A stretch of 64,000 nucleotides of DNA from Dipteronia dyeriana (lineage: Eukaryota; Streptophyta; Magnoliopsida; Sapindales; Sapindaceae): contig CM065300.1 of NCBI GenBank assembly GCA_032871835.1, positions 71,559,192 through 71,623,191 of the forward strand. The letters run 5' to 3'. The translations under genes and the position numbers were made by a program. The notes below the pieces were generated by a model. The model was given only the letters and a program-made list of their open reading frames with translations, made no database searches and was not told the DNA's origin. This document shows positions 24,718 to 37,076 of the stretch, in pieces; position 1 is the stretch's first letter; the number at the start of each line of letters is the position of its first letter.

Positions 24718-25619
24718 GGCTTCTGGCAAGCCGATAAGAACTGACTCTCCAATATCTCTGTTTCATCATTGATTTGAACTGAAGACCCTTGTTCATGGCC
24801 AACACCTAAACCCCTACCTATAAAGAATTTCTCGGATTCAATATCCTGAGTTGTACCAACGAAAATCGAAAAACCCAATCTGTAACCAGAATTCACAACA
24901 CAGTCACTACTCTTAGTTACGATATTGAGAGGAACTGATTCGACCAATAATTTTTCCGTGTCCACACCAAATGTTCCCATAACTTCGACATCGGTTAGAT
25001 TATCAGTTGATCACTGCAATAGTGCCTTCAATTTTTTATTCAGACCACTTTGAATCAAACCTTCATCAGACAAAACTATCTTTCCCAATATGAGCTGCTT
25101 CTCATGTCCATCAGAACCTTCCCAAATTCTCCCTTCCACGTGTTTCCACTTGCCACTTCTTCTAGCATTATGTGACAACACATGTCTAGTTGAAACTCCA
25201 TTTGTCCCAAGCCCATGGCCCATCTCCAATAGCAAAGCCGCACTCTCTTAGTTGAATTCTCTTGCTCAACTAGACAGATTTCATTTCCTAATATCGGCTC
25301 AAGCCTAACATTCTCACTCACTACAGTGTCATGGTGGCCCACTAGTCGTTTAGGGCCTTTGTCCCTCATATTTGGCCTACAACAATTTTGCTGAGCAATT
25401 CGCTGACTTGAGAACAAACAAATACGATCATTACAGGTAACTTCTGGATCCTCATCAGTGCCTTCCCATCTCTTACCAGCTTTGGATTCCTCAATAATGG
25501 TTGAATAATCCTCTTCCTTTATTTCTTCTGAAATCTCATTTCCTTTTCCAACACATGCTATATTCGTGTCATGTCGGGTCGCACCGGAGGCCCAACTCTC
25601 CACTACCACTGGTGCAACC

Positions 25620-26520
25620 CCCTCCGAGCCACCAGATGAGTCATGGTGAGATGCGTCCGTGACTATCCTTCGATTACCACTACTGTCTTTATCTTGTCAT
25701 AACTTATTTGCAATGGCCTTGTTACCTCCTGTTTTAGCACCCAAACAATAGGAGTACCAGCTTTCAACCAGACCCCAAAAAGCAAGTCATGAGTGTCTCC
25801 AGTATTCGTACATTCAATTGTCTGGTGCCCTAGTCTACTGCAATGATGACAATGATCTGGTAACCGCTCATATCAGAGAAGCATAACAGATTCTTCTCCA
25901 TCCCCCAAGACATCCACCCGCAGAATTTGTCGCAATGATATCACTATATTAATGACCACACGAACCCTCAGAAACTTACCATCACAGTCTTGCGAACCTC
26001 TTTCATCAGTTTCCACTATATCACCAATCAGACTTCCTAAAAATTTCCCTATGCGCTTCGTCATACATAAGAATGGAACATTACGTACTTGAATACAGAA
26101 CGCTGCTCTTTTAAAAGGCACATTCATTATATCACCTTTCCCATTCGGCTCAACCAAAACAATGAGAAAATTGTCAAAACTCTAGGGTCCTCCCGTATGA
26201 ACACTCCGACGATCTTCTATATTTTGGAAGTGAAAGGTGAAGACATTCTCTCTTACAGCTTCCACAAAAATATTCTCCCTTACCTTCCAGATTCTTAACA
26301 GTACCTTTCGAAAAATTTCATGATTAATAAGTTTGTTCACTAACACTTTGCCCACCAAACATAATGACAACTTCCGCTCACCATCAACCTTCAAATCACC
26401 TTCCAACTTTTGAACTGGTCCCTCAAGTTCCTTCAGAGACGTAGCCGAACAAAGTGTTGTAATATCATCTGCATTCATAGTTTTGAATACTAGCCATAAC
26501 ACAAGAGAAAAGAAAACCAT
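25620..26520 (-). pseudogene. LINE ORF1-like region: DUF4283 plus CCHC knuckle
   Basis: The frame 26520-26182 carries the DUF4283 start (LVGKVLVNKLINHEIFRKVL, ...VFTFHFQNIEDR). The next frame, 26157-25873, continues with NVPFLCMTKRIGKFLGSLIG and GKFLRVRVVINI. A CCHC-type knuckle (DHCHHCSRLGHQTIEC) can be read at about 25862-25815 in a further frame. This RNA-binding region precedes the endonuclease in plant L1 elements. Downstream (25609-24714) is unrecognised hydrophilic linker. Confidence 0.8.
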
Positions 26521-26699
26521 TCTACTCTTGTTTTAGTGTTTCCGAGGAATCCTAGAAGAGAAACTTTAGAGAACCTCTTCTTTAAATTTATAAAAAGTAC
26601 AAAGCCGAATCATCTTTGTCCAAGTAATTATCTCCTCCAAATCACGTGTGGTTCTTGAGCCCCTTAAAGATCACAGTCTCTAACCAGATTATTATTTCT

Positions 26700-26846
26700 G
26701 CAACTAAACTAGTGATCCTGTTGAAGAGGCCACCAATCCAGTATTAGAGAAACTAGAGAAAAGCATAGAGAATTTACTAAATACACCGTGAAATGTGTTG
26801 TGGTGCAATACAATGGATGTTGTATTAGCTAATATAATGGGAGATA

Positions 26847-26877
<31 letters not shown>

Positions 26878-27048
26878 TTATACATTTAATAAATTAAAAT
26901 ATAATACAAAATAACAATAAATAAAATATATATAAAATAAAATAAAATAAATTTTATTCTAATAGTATAGATATTAAAGTATTTACATGAATAATACTTT
27001 ATGTAATGAATTAATTATATATTTATTAATAATTTAAAAAAATATAAT

Positions 27049-27099
<51 letters not shown>

Positions 27100-27320
27100 A
27101 TGTTTTTTTATTCTAAAATATTTCAATTTATTAGTTAACAAAATATTTAGAACGAAAAAAATCACATCCTAACATTATATAGCATAATACATTCTAATAT
27201 GAAATATCATCGAACACAAGATTGTATAGTATAAGAATAATACAGTTTAATACAATACAATCTAATTTAATTTAATCCAATACATTACACTACAATATAG
27301 TGTGCCAAACGAGCTTATGT
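26700..27320. repeat. AT-rich tract with microsatellites and a MITE remnant
   Basis: An AAT repeat lies at about 26846-26875 and a TA repeat of roughly 19 units at 27054-27092. The right end (27180-27318) reads ATACAATACAATC...TGTGCCAAACGAGC, the same style as the Tourist-like MITE at 56927-57837 (TTTGG end next to GATTGTATTGGATT-type sequence). The matching left end is not clear, so this may be a truncated or internally expanded copy. No coding potential. Confidence 0.5.
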
Positions 27321-27680
27321 GTGTTAGTTTTAACTTTCAAGTTTTCAAATAAGATACAATTTTATTGTTGATTTCATTTTAGCTGAAATAAATAAATAAA
27401 TTTTGAAAAAAGAATTGAAAAAAAATTACTTGGGACATAATATTTTAAAAATATAATATATTGTATATATATTTGCAAAAACTTATAGTGCCTTTTGATA
27501 AGCGTTTTGTGGACTTGAAAGAAGTTTATCCATAAATAAGTTGGATTAAATAGTCATAGGTGCTTGAACTCACCAAACATTGGAATAGGCAATCCTATCC
27601 CAAGCAACAAACAAGCCTAAAGGTCATCTAACCAAGAATTCAAATCCTTCCTTCTTTGTTTTCTGGACTAATAAACTAAT

Positions 27681-27860
27681 GGGGTCATTGCGTATCTAGC
27701 ATTTCCTAATGTTTAGCTTCTAGGAAATAGCTCATTGGCAAAGAAATCGTAAATATGGCATTTCCAAATGTCTAGTTTATAGGAAATAGCCTTTGCAAGA
27801 CAATAATACCCTCTACAATTAAACCCCGTAAAATGTCAAAATTACCCTCTTATAAAATGT
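27681..27860 (+). repeat. Left terminal inverted repeat of the MULE
   Basis: Contains two tandem copies, 60 bp apart (27699 and 27759), of GCATTTCC(T/A)AATGT followed by (C/A)TAGGAAATAGC. The right end has one copy. Beyond 27800, runs like AATACCCTCT and AATTACCCTCT parallel TATCC/ATACCCTC runs at the right end. This composition is typical of MULE ends. Confidence 0.55.
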
Positions 27861-29084
27861 AAGGACGAAACTACCTTTCTCATATTCTCTTTCAGTTTAC
27901 TGAAGAAAATCAAAACATTCAGACTACCCTTCTCTTCTTCTCCATCATTCTGCTGTAACAAATCCATCCATTCGGTCACTCATTCTTCCCATTTAAAGTT
28001 CCATCATCCTCACCGTCGACTAAAATCCATTGTTGTTACTATTGAATCCTATCAGAATCTTGCTCTCGACCGGAATCTTATCAGTGACCAAAATATTGAA
28101 AGTGCCGCCACCTCCTTCAATCAAGCTTACAGTATCAAGTTTGAAATCGAGCATTCACAGTCAATGTAAGTTCTGAAATGACACTGAAGTTTGAAATGTC
28201 ATCGTTGTCTCGGTATTTTATTATTGTTTTAAGTTTGAAATGTTATGGAGAGATTGAGGGATTAAGGGTTTTGGATTTCTTGACCAGGAATTGGGGTTTG
28301 TGTATGTAGTGTTGTTGGGTGTAGTGAAGGTGTTTGATGAAATGTTAGTTACACATCAAGCTTTTGAGCCATGTTCCATCAATAACTCAAACTATCACAT
28401 GAATAACTGGAAATGCAACTAAAGCCATTGAACATACTTCAGAGGTTAAGAGACAGCGGTATATTGAAATGACAAATGTGCATAGGAAACATATTGCTAG
28501 TGACCATAGAACATAAATGTGCAGTCGACAGAACTTAAATAATGTGCTAGTGCCTAAACTAGGAAATATGCTTATGAAGAAGTATAATACCTCAATGCAC
28601 TCACCTAAACTTAAATAATTTGCTAGTGACCGCAGTAAACACATTGTTGAAAAAAACAAGTTAGCTAAAAGGAAGTGATCATGTGCATAACAACAATTAG
28701 TCTATGAGAAAGGCATCATAACTTTTCTCTATTGCACCTTATTTCATCTAACACCTTGACTACACCCAACAATACTACATACACAAACCAATCATTAATA
28801 GTTGTTGTTGTTTGATGTTGTAATTGTTATATGGAACCCATGTCTTGAGCCCAGGTAAGAACTTCTTGAGCTCTTTTTTTAAAAAAATTGAGCCCTAGAA
28901 ATAAGATGAATAGAGCCCGACAAAAAATTTTTGAGAGCCCATGTATAAAACTGTTATTGACTAATTTTTATTATTTTTTTCAAGGTCTAAGGATACCATG
29001 TCTTGGCTATTAGTTTAGGGAGGTGAGCATCAGAAGAGTGACCGGTTTACTGAGCCTATTTCGTTTTCAGTATGTCTATCAAAA

Positions 29085-30178
29085 AAAGACAACTGAGCCT
29101 ACGATGAATTGATGGAAATGATATACCAGTGAATAAGGGTTAGCAAAGACAAAGTTGAGTTGAAACTAACTTCGCATGCGAAAACTGAGGATGATACAGT
29201 TACATTATATATTATGAGTGACGACGATGTACAGTTTGTGATTATTCTTAAGGAAAAAGTTTGGGCCGCAATTGATGTTGAATTTGTCAACAAACATGAC
29301 TTTCGACCTCCAGCAAATCCAATGTAATCAGCATGTACGGTCTCTCATGTTAAACCAACTGATAATCCACGGGACGGGTACTCCAAGCTATAAATCTGTT
29401 AGTGGCAACAATAACCCACTTACATCCCAGGCTTCACCCGGATTTACATCAGCAGGCAACGACTAAGGTACACTGGTATCTACTACCAAGCATGCAGTTG
29501 TAGATGACAATGATAGTTATGAAAGCAACGATACTTCTAGAAGGTCTAAAACCAATGATACAGAAGATGAGAGTGGTGATGATGATGGTGGGCAAGCGAA
29601 AATAGAAGATGGAACAGAAGAACGAGGGGTGAGTGGAACGCCTAACAGTTTTTCACCTTCCATGAACACACGGTGTACAGTATCAAGGTTAGAGCTTTAC
29701 TCAATTAAAGTCGTTCGATCAATGGATGTGTTTAAAAATCAGCCGACCAAGGTTCATTATATAGAGGACAAAAGTTCAAGGACAAGCCAACATTGAAGTG
29801 AGATGTAGGGTCGTATGCATTTACAGAGAGGTTTGAGTAAAGAGCTTCACAATCTTCTAATACATGATTCACTGTCGAATGTACATAAAGAAGTTTTGGA
29901 TGGGTTTTTCGGGCATGGAAGTCGAATATGGGGACTTACTAGTATCTGAAGTCGTTCGTTAATGAGCACACATGTGATAGAAATGACAACTACAATATTG
30001 AATTTAAGCGTGTAAGTGTCTGTGTAATATGGGATTTGTTTTCATGTAAATTTGGTGATCCTGGACGCAGCATCTATTCTAAAGATATAGTTTCAAAGAT
30101 GAAGGAGGAGCATGGCATACACCTCTCGTACAACAAAGCCTACCGGTCCAAAGTGCACACTTTAAATTAGGTATTCGG
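29085..30178 (+). pseudogene. mudrA-like MULE transposase, N-terminal half
   Basis: The first part (about 29092-29325) reads YDELMEMIYQ then KVELKLTSHAKTEDDTVTLY and DDDVQFVII, a PB1-like N-terminal module common in plant MULE transposases. A Ser/Asp-rich linker follows (29480-29650: SYESNDTSRRSKTNDTEDES). The MuDR DNA-binding module (PF03108-like) is at about 29760-30015, with FTVECT, VFRAWKS and LKSFVNEHTCDRN. Then KMKEEHGIHLSYNKAYRSK (about 30100-30153) leads toward the catalytic domain. Several in-frame stops occur. The protein is interrupted at 30179 by a Copia LTR. Confidence 0.8.
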
Positions 30179-32029
30179 TGATCATTTGAGCTATCAATGA
30201 GTACGATTACATAGCATAGTCTATCCTCGATAGTTTGGTGGTATTCATTTGTTAATCGATAGAGGACTTCAGTTATAGATATGAAAATCGTGGCTCCATT
30301 TATTAAATGAGAGTAGAATAACATCATATGGATGTCTTGAGGTATTGAATAATAAATCTTAACATTAAGTTTTCAGTAGTGTCTATTGAAATATGGCTTC
30401 TGGACAAGTCAAAATATCCAAGTTCAAAATGTGGTCATATGAGTAAATATGGTAACTTGGAGAGCTATAGGCGGTCTATGAACTCTTGGTGATTACTGAT
30501 ATTATTCACGAGGATACACTATCTCCCTTAAGATTGTCTAGAGTATGAATGAGCAATATTAACTTATTCTATCTTTATTTCAGAGTTCAATTTTAATTCT
30601 TTAGTGGAATAAACTAAAATTAATAGATCGGATCTAAGTGAATCATTTGTTGATTGTGATTAAGTTATGTCTATTGGAGATTAAATTTAGATAGCCTGCC
30701 AAGATCCTTAATTCACACGAACTTGCATGGATCAATTGATATATTCTACCGGACCAATTTATGGGTACATGTAGAATTGTATTAAGGCATGTGGACTTGT
30801 TTCTTTTAGTAAGAATGGGTCTAGTTCACATGTGGGCTTTTTATTAAGAACCAATGGATTTAATAAAGTAGAAAAAATAATATTTGGCCCATGTTTATAT
30901 AGTTTGGGCGGTAAGGGACTATATAATAGCCTTATATATTGTTTTTTATTTTATTATTTAATTAATTAGAAATTAATTAATTAATTGTTTAATTAAAAGT
31001 CAAAATCTATTTCCTAGTAGGAGATGGTCTCCTAGAATCATATTATTGTTGATAATATGATAAGTATCAAATACTATATTTGATAAGTAGATAAATAATA
31101 TGAATTTATTTATATATTCAAATTAGAAAGTATTGATTTTTATTAAAACTCTAGTTGACAATTGGTAAAATTATGAAGTTTTAATATAGTCACAATTTAA
31201 TTATATTCAATAATTAGTTATTGAATAAATACACTATTTGAGTTGGATTAGGAGTCTTCGTGTGGAAAAGAAATCTTTTTTTAATAAGGATTCTTTATCA
31301 CCAAGTAAATCCACCTAAAGATAGGATTCTTGCCCACTAAGTAATCCTCTTTAGGAGAGGATTTGGTCTCCTAAATCAAAAGAAGGTAGAATTCAGCCAA
31401 TATATATATTCATATAGTTGAATTCGGCAAAGCTTAATTTTTGCTAGAAAAATTCGGCCAAGGCAGAATTTTTATAAGGAGAAAATTCAACCAAGAGAGT
31501 ATTTTAAGTGTAGAGAATTTGGTTCTTACTCTAGATAAATTCGTCCAACTCTAAAGTTTGGTGTGTGAAAATTCAGCAAAGAGGAAAAGGAAGAGAGAAC
31601 ATTTTGTTTTCGGTAGTGCACTAGTAGCCTTTACATCAAAAGTTTTGGTGTAAAACAACGAATCAAGATTCGCGCGAGTTTCAATCAAACTGATTGATAA
31701 TTCACAAGTAACCTAACATTCTTTGTTTTTCTTCTTAGAGGAGTATAGGGACTAACGAAAGAAAGAGATTTTGATTGTTTTCATCCTAAGGTATACAATT
31801 TAAAGAAAAGGAGCCCACAGTCCTAGATGATTCACGTTCATGATTGGATTGGAAGATCTTACGGATACAATTCGATGCTAGTTCAATCATCACGAGAAAA
31901 AGGTACGATACTTTTAATATACGTCAATTAATCTAGGGTTAAAGTTCTTTCTTTTTACAGAGAAAATTTTTAAATATACCAAACCCTAATTTTACGCTTC
32001 CGCCGTGTTTTGAACTGGTTTTCCCTATA
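30179..32029 (+). mobile_element. Copia LTR inserted in the MULE transposase
   Basis: Begins TGATCATTTGAGC and ends near CCCTATA at 32029, followed by ATTAGAGCC, which looks like a decayed ATTGGTATCAGAGCC primer-binding site (tRNA-Met type) with six bases missing. Its first 1.45 kb is the inverted homologue of 1119-2411. The host protein is split here, with YNKAYRSK before it and IYINGTHLK after it; about 75 residues expected between these in MULE transposases are absent. A target duplication is not visible, so insertion was accompanied or followed by a deletion. No interior genes remain. Confidence 0.75.
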
Positions 32030-32044
32030 ATTAGAGCCTCTATA

Positions 32045-33395
32045 GAGGGGTTTAATTAGGTTGTTGGGTCAGTTATCTACATCAATGGTACCCATTTGAA
32101 GGCTAGGACTAGAAGTGTTTTGTTAGTTGCGGTGTGCAATGAAGAAAACAAGATGATATACCCTTTCGCATTTGGGTTTGCAGACTATGAATGCACAGAG
32201 TCATGGACTTGGTTTTTGAAGAAACTTCATAAATTGATCCAATATCCCGACCGTGTGATGTTAGTTTTAAATCGACACAATGGTATAATTAATGCAAAGG
32301 AAGCCGTATTCCTAGATGCATCACATAAGATTTGTGCATACCACTTAATACAAAATCTTAAAAGATTTTGCAAGCAGAGGGATGATGTGATTTGGCTTTA
32401 CTACCATGCTATAGTTGCATATCGTATCGAGGAGTTTGACCTTGCAATGGCTAAGTTGAAAGAAACCTACCGTAAGGTTTATGATGAGCTCCTGGGAACT
32501 GGGTAGATAAGTTTTCACTTGTACATAACCCTAGAAAGAGGTAATTTATGATGACCACCAACGTTGCTGAGTCAATGGATTCTTGTCTACTTGTGGTCTG
32601 AAAATTATCTATCACCGCAATGGTGGAATTTATTAGAGATTTATTGCAAAGGTGGTTCTACAATCGTTGGACAAATGCACGTGAAATGTACACATACTTG
32701 GCAATATTTTTAGATGAACACATAAAAGATAGGAAAGAAACAACGCATCGGTGTGAGATTCACCCCATTCACTTCAATACATTTAAGGTAGATGACAAAT
32801 GGAAGGAAAAAACTATCGATCTTGATGAACGTTCTTGCTCATGCCGTCAATGGGATTTGGATGAGTTGTCGTGTTCTCATGCCATGGTGATTGCTAGGTA
32901 TGCTTCCTTCTTGGTCTTTTAACTCAGTACATTTATCTGTTGTGGTTGATTTTACAAACTTTAATTTCTGTTTGTTGGTGTGATATGGCCTAGGTTTAAA
33001 GGTGTGTCAATCAACAACTGGCTTCTGACCTTTACACAATAGGATTTCTTAAACAGGATTTATTAAACAAGCTTATAAAATGGGTGTCAACCCTGTTTCG
33101 GATCGTGAATTTTGGGACATTCCTGATGTAATTCGGAATCGTATTGTATTGTCATGGAAGAAAAAGAAGCTATCAAGATGACCAAAGAAGTTGAGGAAAA
33201 AAAAGAAACAATAAAATAACTTGTCTGGAACCTTTTAGCACATGCAAACCAGTCAAAAAACCTCAAATTTGTAACATTTGTAAGAAAGAATGACAAAACA
33301 GACTGAAGTGCCCCGACAAGCCACCTGAACCTACCTTCATTGACACGGATGTAGAGAATGCTACTGAAGAACCTTTGTTCAACTGTGGTGAATAG
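32045..33395 (+). pseudogene. mudrA-like MULE transposase, catalytic and C-terminal half
   Basis: The DDE domain (PF10551-like) opens with IYINGTHLK and continues in the 136-residue frame 32096-32506: YPFAFGFADYECTESWTWFL, NRHNGIINA and HKICAYHL. Both motifs that normally hold catalytic Asp (.DGT and .DRH) have Asn here. The next frame, 32620-32922, carries a SWIM zinc finger (CSCRQWDLDELSCSH: C-x-C...C-x-H). A GT-AG intron fits at 32898-32993, followed by KGVSINNW. A CCHC-like knuckle, CNICKK...LKCPDKP, is at about 33265-33325 with a stop in it. The frame shifts near 32510 and there is a stop before 32620. Not functional. Confidence 0.85.
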
Positions 33396-34043
33396 TATTG
33401 TATGGTTTGTTTGCACATTCATGGTGTTTTTGTGAGGGTTTATGGTGTATGTATATTAATTTGTATTAAACACTGCTGAACCTTAACAGGTTTATGTGTC
33501 ATTTGTGTTCACTAGAAATGTTATTTTGTAAGTGTTTTTGTGATGGTTTATGGTGTATGTGTATTTGTTGTTTCACTGCCTTATATTTGTTAAGGAGTTG
33601 TTAATAGCTATTGTTATTGATTTTAAAAACAGAAAATGAACTAAGCCCAGGAGGAATGTCGTAGGTGTGGGGATTGGTATATTATGCGTAGGAATCATGG
33701 CTAATTTCATATAAGAATGGAAAACTCGATGACCTGACAACCATACCTAGGCCCAACATATTTGTACCTAGGACTGTAAAATATTCTGACACAAGTTAAT
33801 AAGTTGAAATAAGCCCGAGATGTTGTAGGCCTAGAAACCGATACATTAGGCCTAGGGATAATGCCTAGGCTATTGGTGGATTTATTTTCGAATTAAATAT
33901 ATTTTTTACGAATTTTTTTTTCCTAAATGCATGGGAAGTGTTTAAAAAGCATTGTGCACCCAACATAGTATAATTCGAAACAGTATTGCTAATACAGGAG
34001 ATCAAGAAACGACAACAACTTACAAGTTTGTGAAAGAACTCTT
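33396..34043 (+). repeat. MULE spacer, first copy of a duplicated ~550-bp unit (part A)
   Basis: 33640-34043 matches 44990-45333 (AAGCCCAGGA...GGCCTA, GGCTATTGGTGGATTTATT, CATTGTGCACCCAA, AATACAGGAGATCAAG). It contains several AGGCCT/CCTAGGC words. A smaller duplication (TTATGGTGTATGT) is seen at 33438 and 33549. No gene is visible. Confidence 0.7.
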
Positions 34044-36596
34044 TGAAAATACAAACGCGGTTAATTTGCCTTAAGCTAACCTAGATGGGGGGTGAATATA
34101 TTAGTACACATTTTTTATTCCCTTAAAACAAACTTATGTGTGTCCCTCTAGATAGCTTGTATCATAATTTTTATTAATCAAACACAAGCAAAATCAATTC
34201 AATAAAGACATCCTTGATTAAGCAAAGTCAACATTGATAACAACTTGCATGTGATACAAACTAGGCTACTTAAACAAAAGCCTTTAACAAGGTCAAATCT
34301 TGATATAAAATGAATGTCAATTACAAGTATATCAAACAAGATATATATCGAGATATAAACGAACATCAAGAGATAGGGATAGAGAAAAACAACACAAGGA
34401 TTTTTATGTGGTAAAACCTCCGAAGAGGAAGCATCCACGGGTTGATACCACAGCCACTGGCAAACACCTTTCACAAGTAAGATAAAAAGATAAAATCTCT
34501 CAATTGACCAACTTCATCTAGAAATCTACCCTTCAACCTTACACAATGAAAGAGATGTCACATTTGCTTAACTATCTAGATCACCCCGATCCTAGTCAAG
34601 ACACTATGCACAAATTGAAGATCCCAAATCTAAAATGCGACTTTAATGCTCAAATTGAAGAACCCCTCTCCAATATGAGACTTCCACGCTTAGCTATCTG
34701 GTTCACTCCGATCCTAGCTAAGACTCCATGCATAAATTAAAGACCCCCACTTCAAAATGCGACTTCCAATGCACAAACCAAAGAATCACTCCAAGGAATG
34801 TGACTTCCAACCTTTTCACAAGGCCTCCTATGTGATTAAGAATGTAAAATGCAAACAAGTACGCAACATAAAATATGATGATCAACACATCCTATGGGAA
34901 CTAGACTTATGTATGAAGTCTCATATATCAAATATGTCTAGTTACTATGCATGAATAACAAAACTAGAAAATTTGAAAACACCAAAACACATTTAGCTTC
35001 TACATTTATTCATGTCACTAAACATTGAATCAATAATAGTCATTTAAGCACATAAACAAAATTTAGTATCAAACAAAAATCATGCTAGGATTATAACATA
35101 TGATTAATAGAATTACTAGCAAGAAATATAGAGCATGTATTCATAAAGTATTCAATTAAACCATATCAAGCTCTAAATATACAACAAAATTGTGCTAATC
35201 ATGAAAAGGGTCAAATAAAAGACCTAGCACACGTAGAGACTATTTTCAATTAAAATCAAACAATCAAAGATCAAAATAGCCCAAAAAAGAAAGCTAGCAC
35301 AATACAAAACAAAAATATGTGAAAACATAGGCTTTTGCAAAAACCTAACTCAACATGTAAGATTCAATCAAAGCTCAATATAGCTTCTATAGAGTCTGAA
35401 ACTCTAATAAAAGTAAACATAATATACATACAAGTATTAAAAATAAAACCCAAGGTAATTGAAGATTTTAAGCTAAAAAATCAAAAGAGAAATCAATACC
35501 TCAAGTGAAAACTGTGAAGTCCCGTTTTTATTTGTAAAGCTCCCAGAAAAATAAATCAAATGTCTCCAAACTCTAATTGAAAGATAGAGGATTGGTATAT
35601 GAGAAATCTCCAACCTGAATCACTCTAATCGGACTACGAATAAAAAAGATATGGTGTTTGGAAGATAGGAAAGTTGGAGAGAATTTTCTGCACAAGTTTT
35701 TCAAGTTTTTCTTCTTCGAAAATTTTGGGAGGGAAAGGATTATTTAAAGGAAATTTTTATAGTGGGAAATGAAAGACCAATGGGAGGGGTACAACTTTTC
35801 ATCCCATGGAGCTGTGTGGCCCTCCACAGGGGCAAAGGACCTCCTTTCCCGTTGAGGTCCACGCGCCTCCATGGGAATGAGGGGTTGTCCTCTTTCTTTT
35901 CTCTTGAAGCTCCTTCAGTTCTTCAGTCATATCTCCGGCCTTCGAACTCCGATTTTAAATCTGTTTTCAGATTACGAACCGGGACTCTCGTATGTACAAA
36001 AGACATCAAGAAAACTTTTTCAAAAAAATGAAATTCAATCTTGAAAATCAGAGATGAAAACCATGCACGATAAAATCATGAAAAGTTTCTTAACTTCCTA
36101 ATTTGAACTCGAAACTTAATGAATGAGTAACCGAAATTACCGGAACTCAATACATAATATTTTAAGAGCAAATTCAATTTCAATATCATATAAATACAAT
36201 AAAATGAACACAATAATATACAAGTATGCTATTACCTAGAAATAGTCTAGAACAAGCAATTTCTCAAAGTTTGTCACCTTTAGAACTAATGCATGTGCAT
36301 ACATGAATAAATGTGTGCATGTGTCATATCAATTTTTTGCACAACAATGCAGGGATACAAATATATGATACGTGTGTGTGTGTGTGTGTGCCAAGGCCTT
36401 GCAAGCGGAAAGAGATCTTAATATACCATTAGCTAAGCAATGAAGCTTTGTTCCTCTTGTAGCTATTACTTTGCTTGAATTGTTGTCCAATCTTCCTTGA
36501 GGCTTGATGATCCATAAATCCTAGACAACTAATCAATACAAAGCAAATATTGTTTTGATATAAAATTATACCAACACAAGACTCAAAAACCTAATA
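34044..36596 (-). repeat. 3' LTR of the SIRE-like element
   Basis: Homologous over its length to 42221-44778. It includes the block AAGAGGAAGCATCCACGGG (34424) shared also with the LTR at 46955, a GT run at 36372-36390, and a tandemly repeated TATCT(A/G)G..CAC(C/T)CCGATCCTAG word at 34574 and 34696. Frames at 34199-34954 and 35762-36031 are LTR sequence. Confidence 0.9.
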
Positions 36597-36612
36597 ATCT
36601 CCCCCTTTAGCA
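36597..36612 (-). other. Polypurine tract of the SIRE-like element
   Basis: The minus strand reads CTAAAGGGGGAGAT immediately before the 3' LTR start. Three further look-alikes occur upstream: 36861-36870, 37016-37031 (CAAAAAGGGGGAGA) and 38642-38651. Several G-run tracts between the last gene and the 3' LTR are a known trait of SIRE-type elements. Confidence 0.75.
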
Positions 36613-37076
36613 AATTCTATGTCAAAGCCCCTATACATATACTAAAACTTAAAAAATGAAGATTGGTCACAAAATCACACCCTCACATTACAAAGAGTTA
36701 GACCCCTTAGACTAATCTTTACCAAGTCTTGAATTCTTCCATGTAGTTTTCTCTTGTCATCACCTAAAAACAACTTGAAGCACACAACATATACAAGAGA
36801 AACATAGAAATATAGCAAGATATCTAGATAAATGTCAATGAAGCTTAAATGGATACACATATCTCCCCCTAAATACATGCATACTATCCATCAACAAAAT
36901 ATCTTCTTCCAAATATTACAAACCAAGAATTCAAGATGCCAAATGAAAAGAAAAAAAAATCAAACTAGACAATCCTGCATAAGATTAAGAGCATAGGCTT
37001 TAATATCAATATTTTTCTCCCCCTTTTTGACATAAAATGTAGCCAAAAGGTTAAGAAAACATACCGAACCTCATGA

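Larger units (their letters stand above)
20600..26580 (-). mobile_element. L1-type LINE of the plant DUF4283/zf-RVT class
   Basis: About 6 kb on the minus strand with the full plant-L1 order: DUF4283 domain with CCHC knuckle (26520-25780), linker, APE-type endonuclease (24717-23900), reverse transcriptase (23560-22240), zf-RVT (21600-21207) and RNase H-like RVT_3 (20965-20675). The 3' end is marked by a pyrimidine-rich run on the + strand at about 20603-20635, the complement of an A-rich tail. Many stops and frameshifts are present. No target-site duplication was identified with confidence. Confidence 0.9.
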
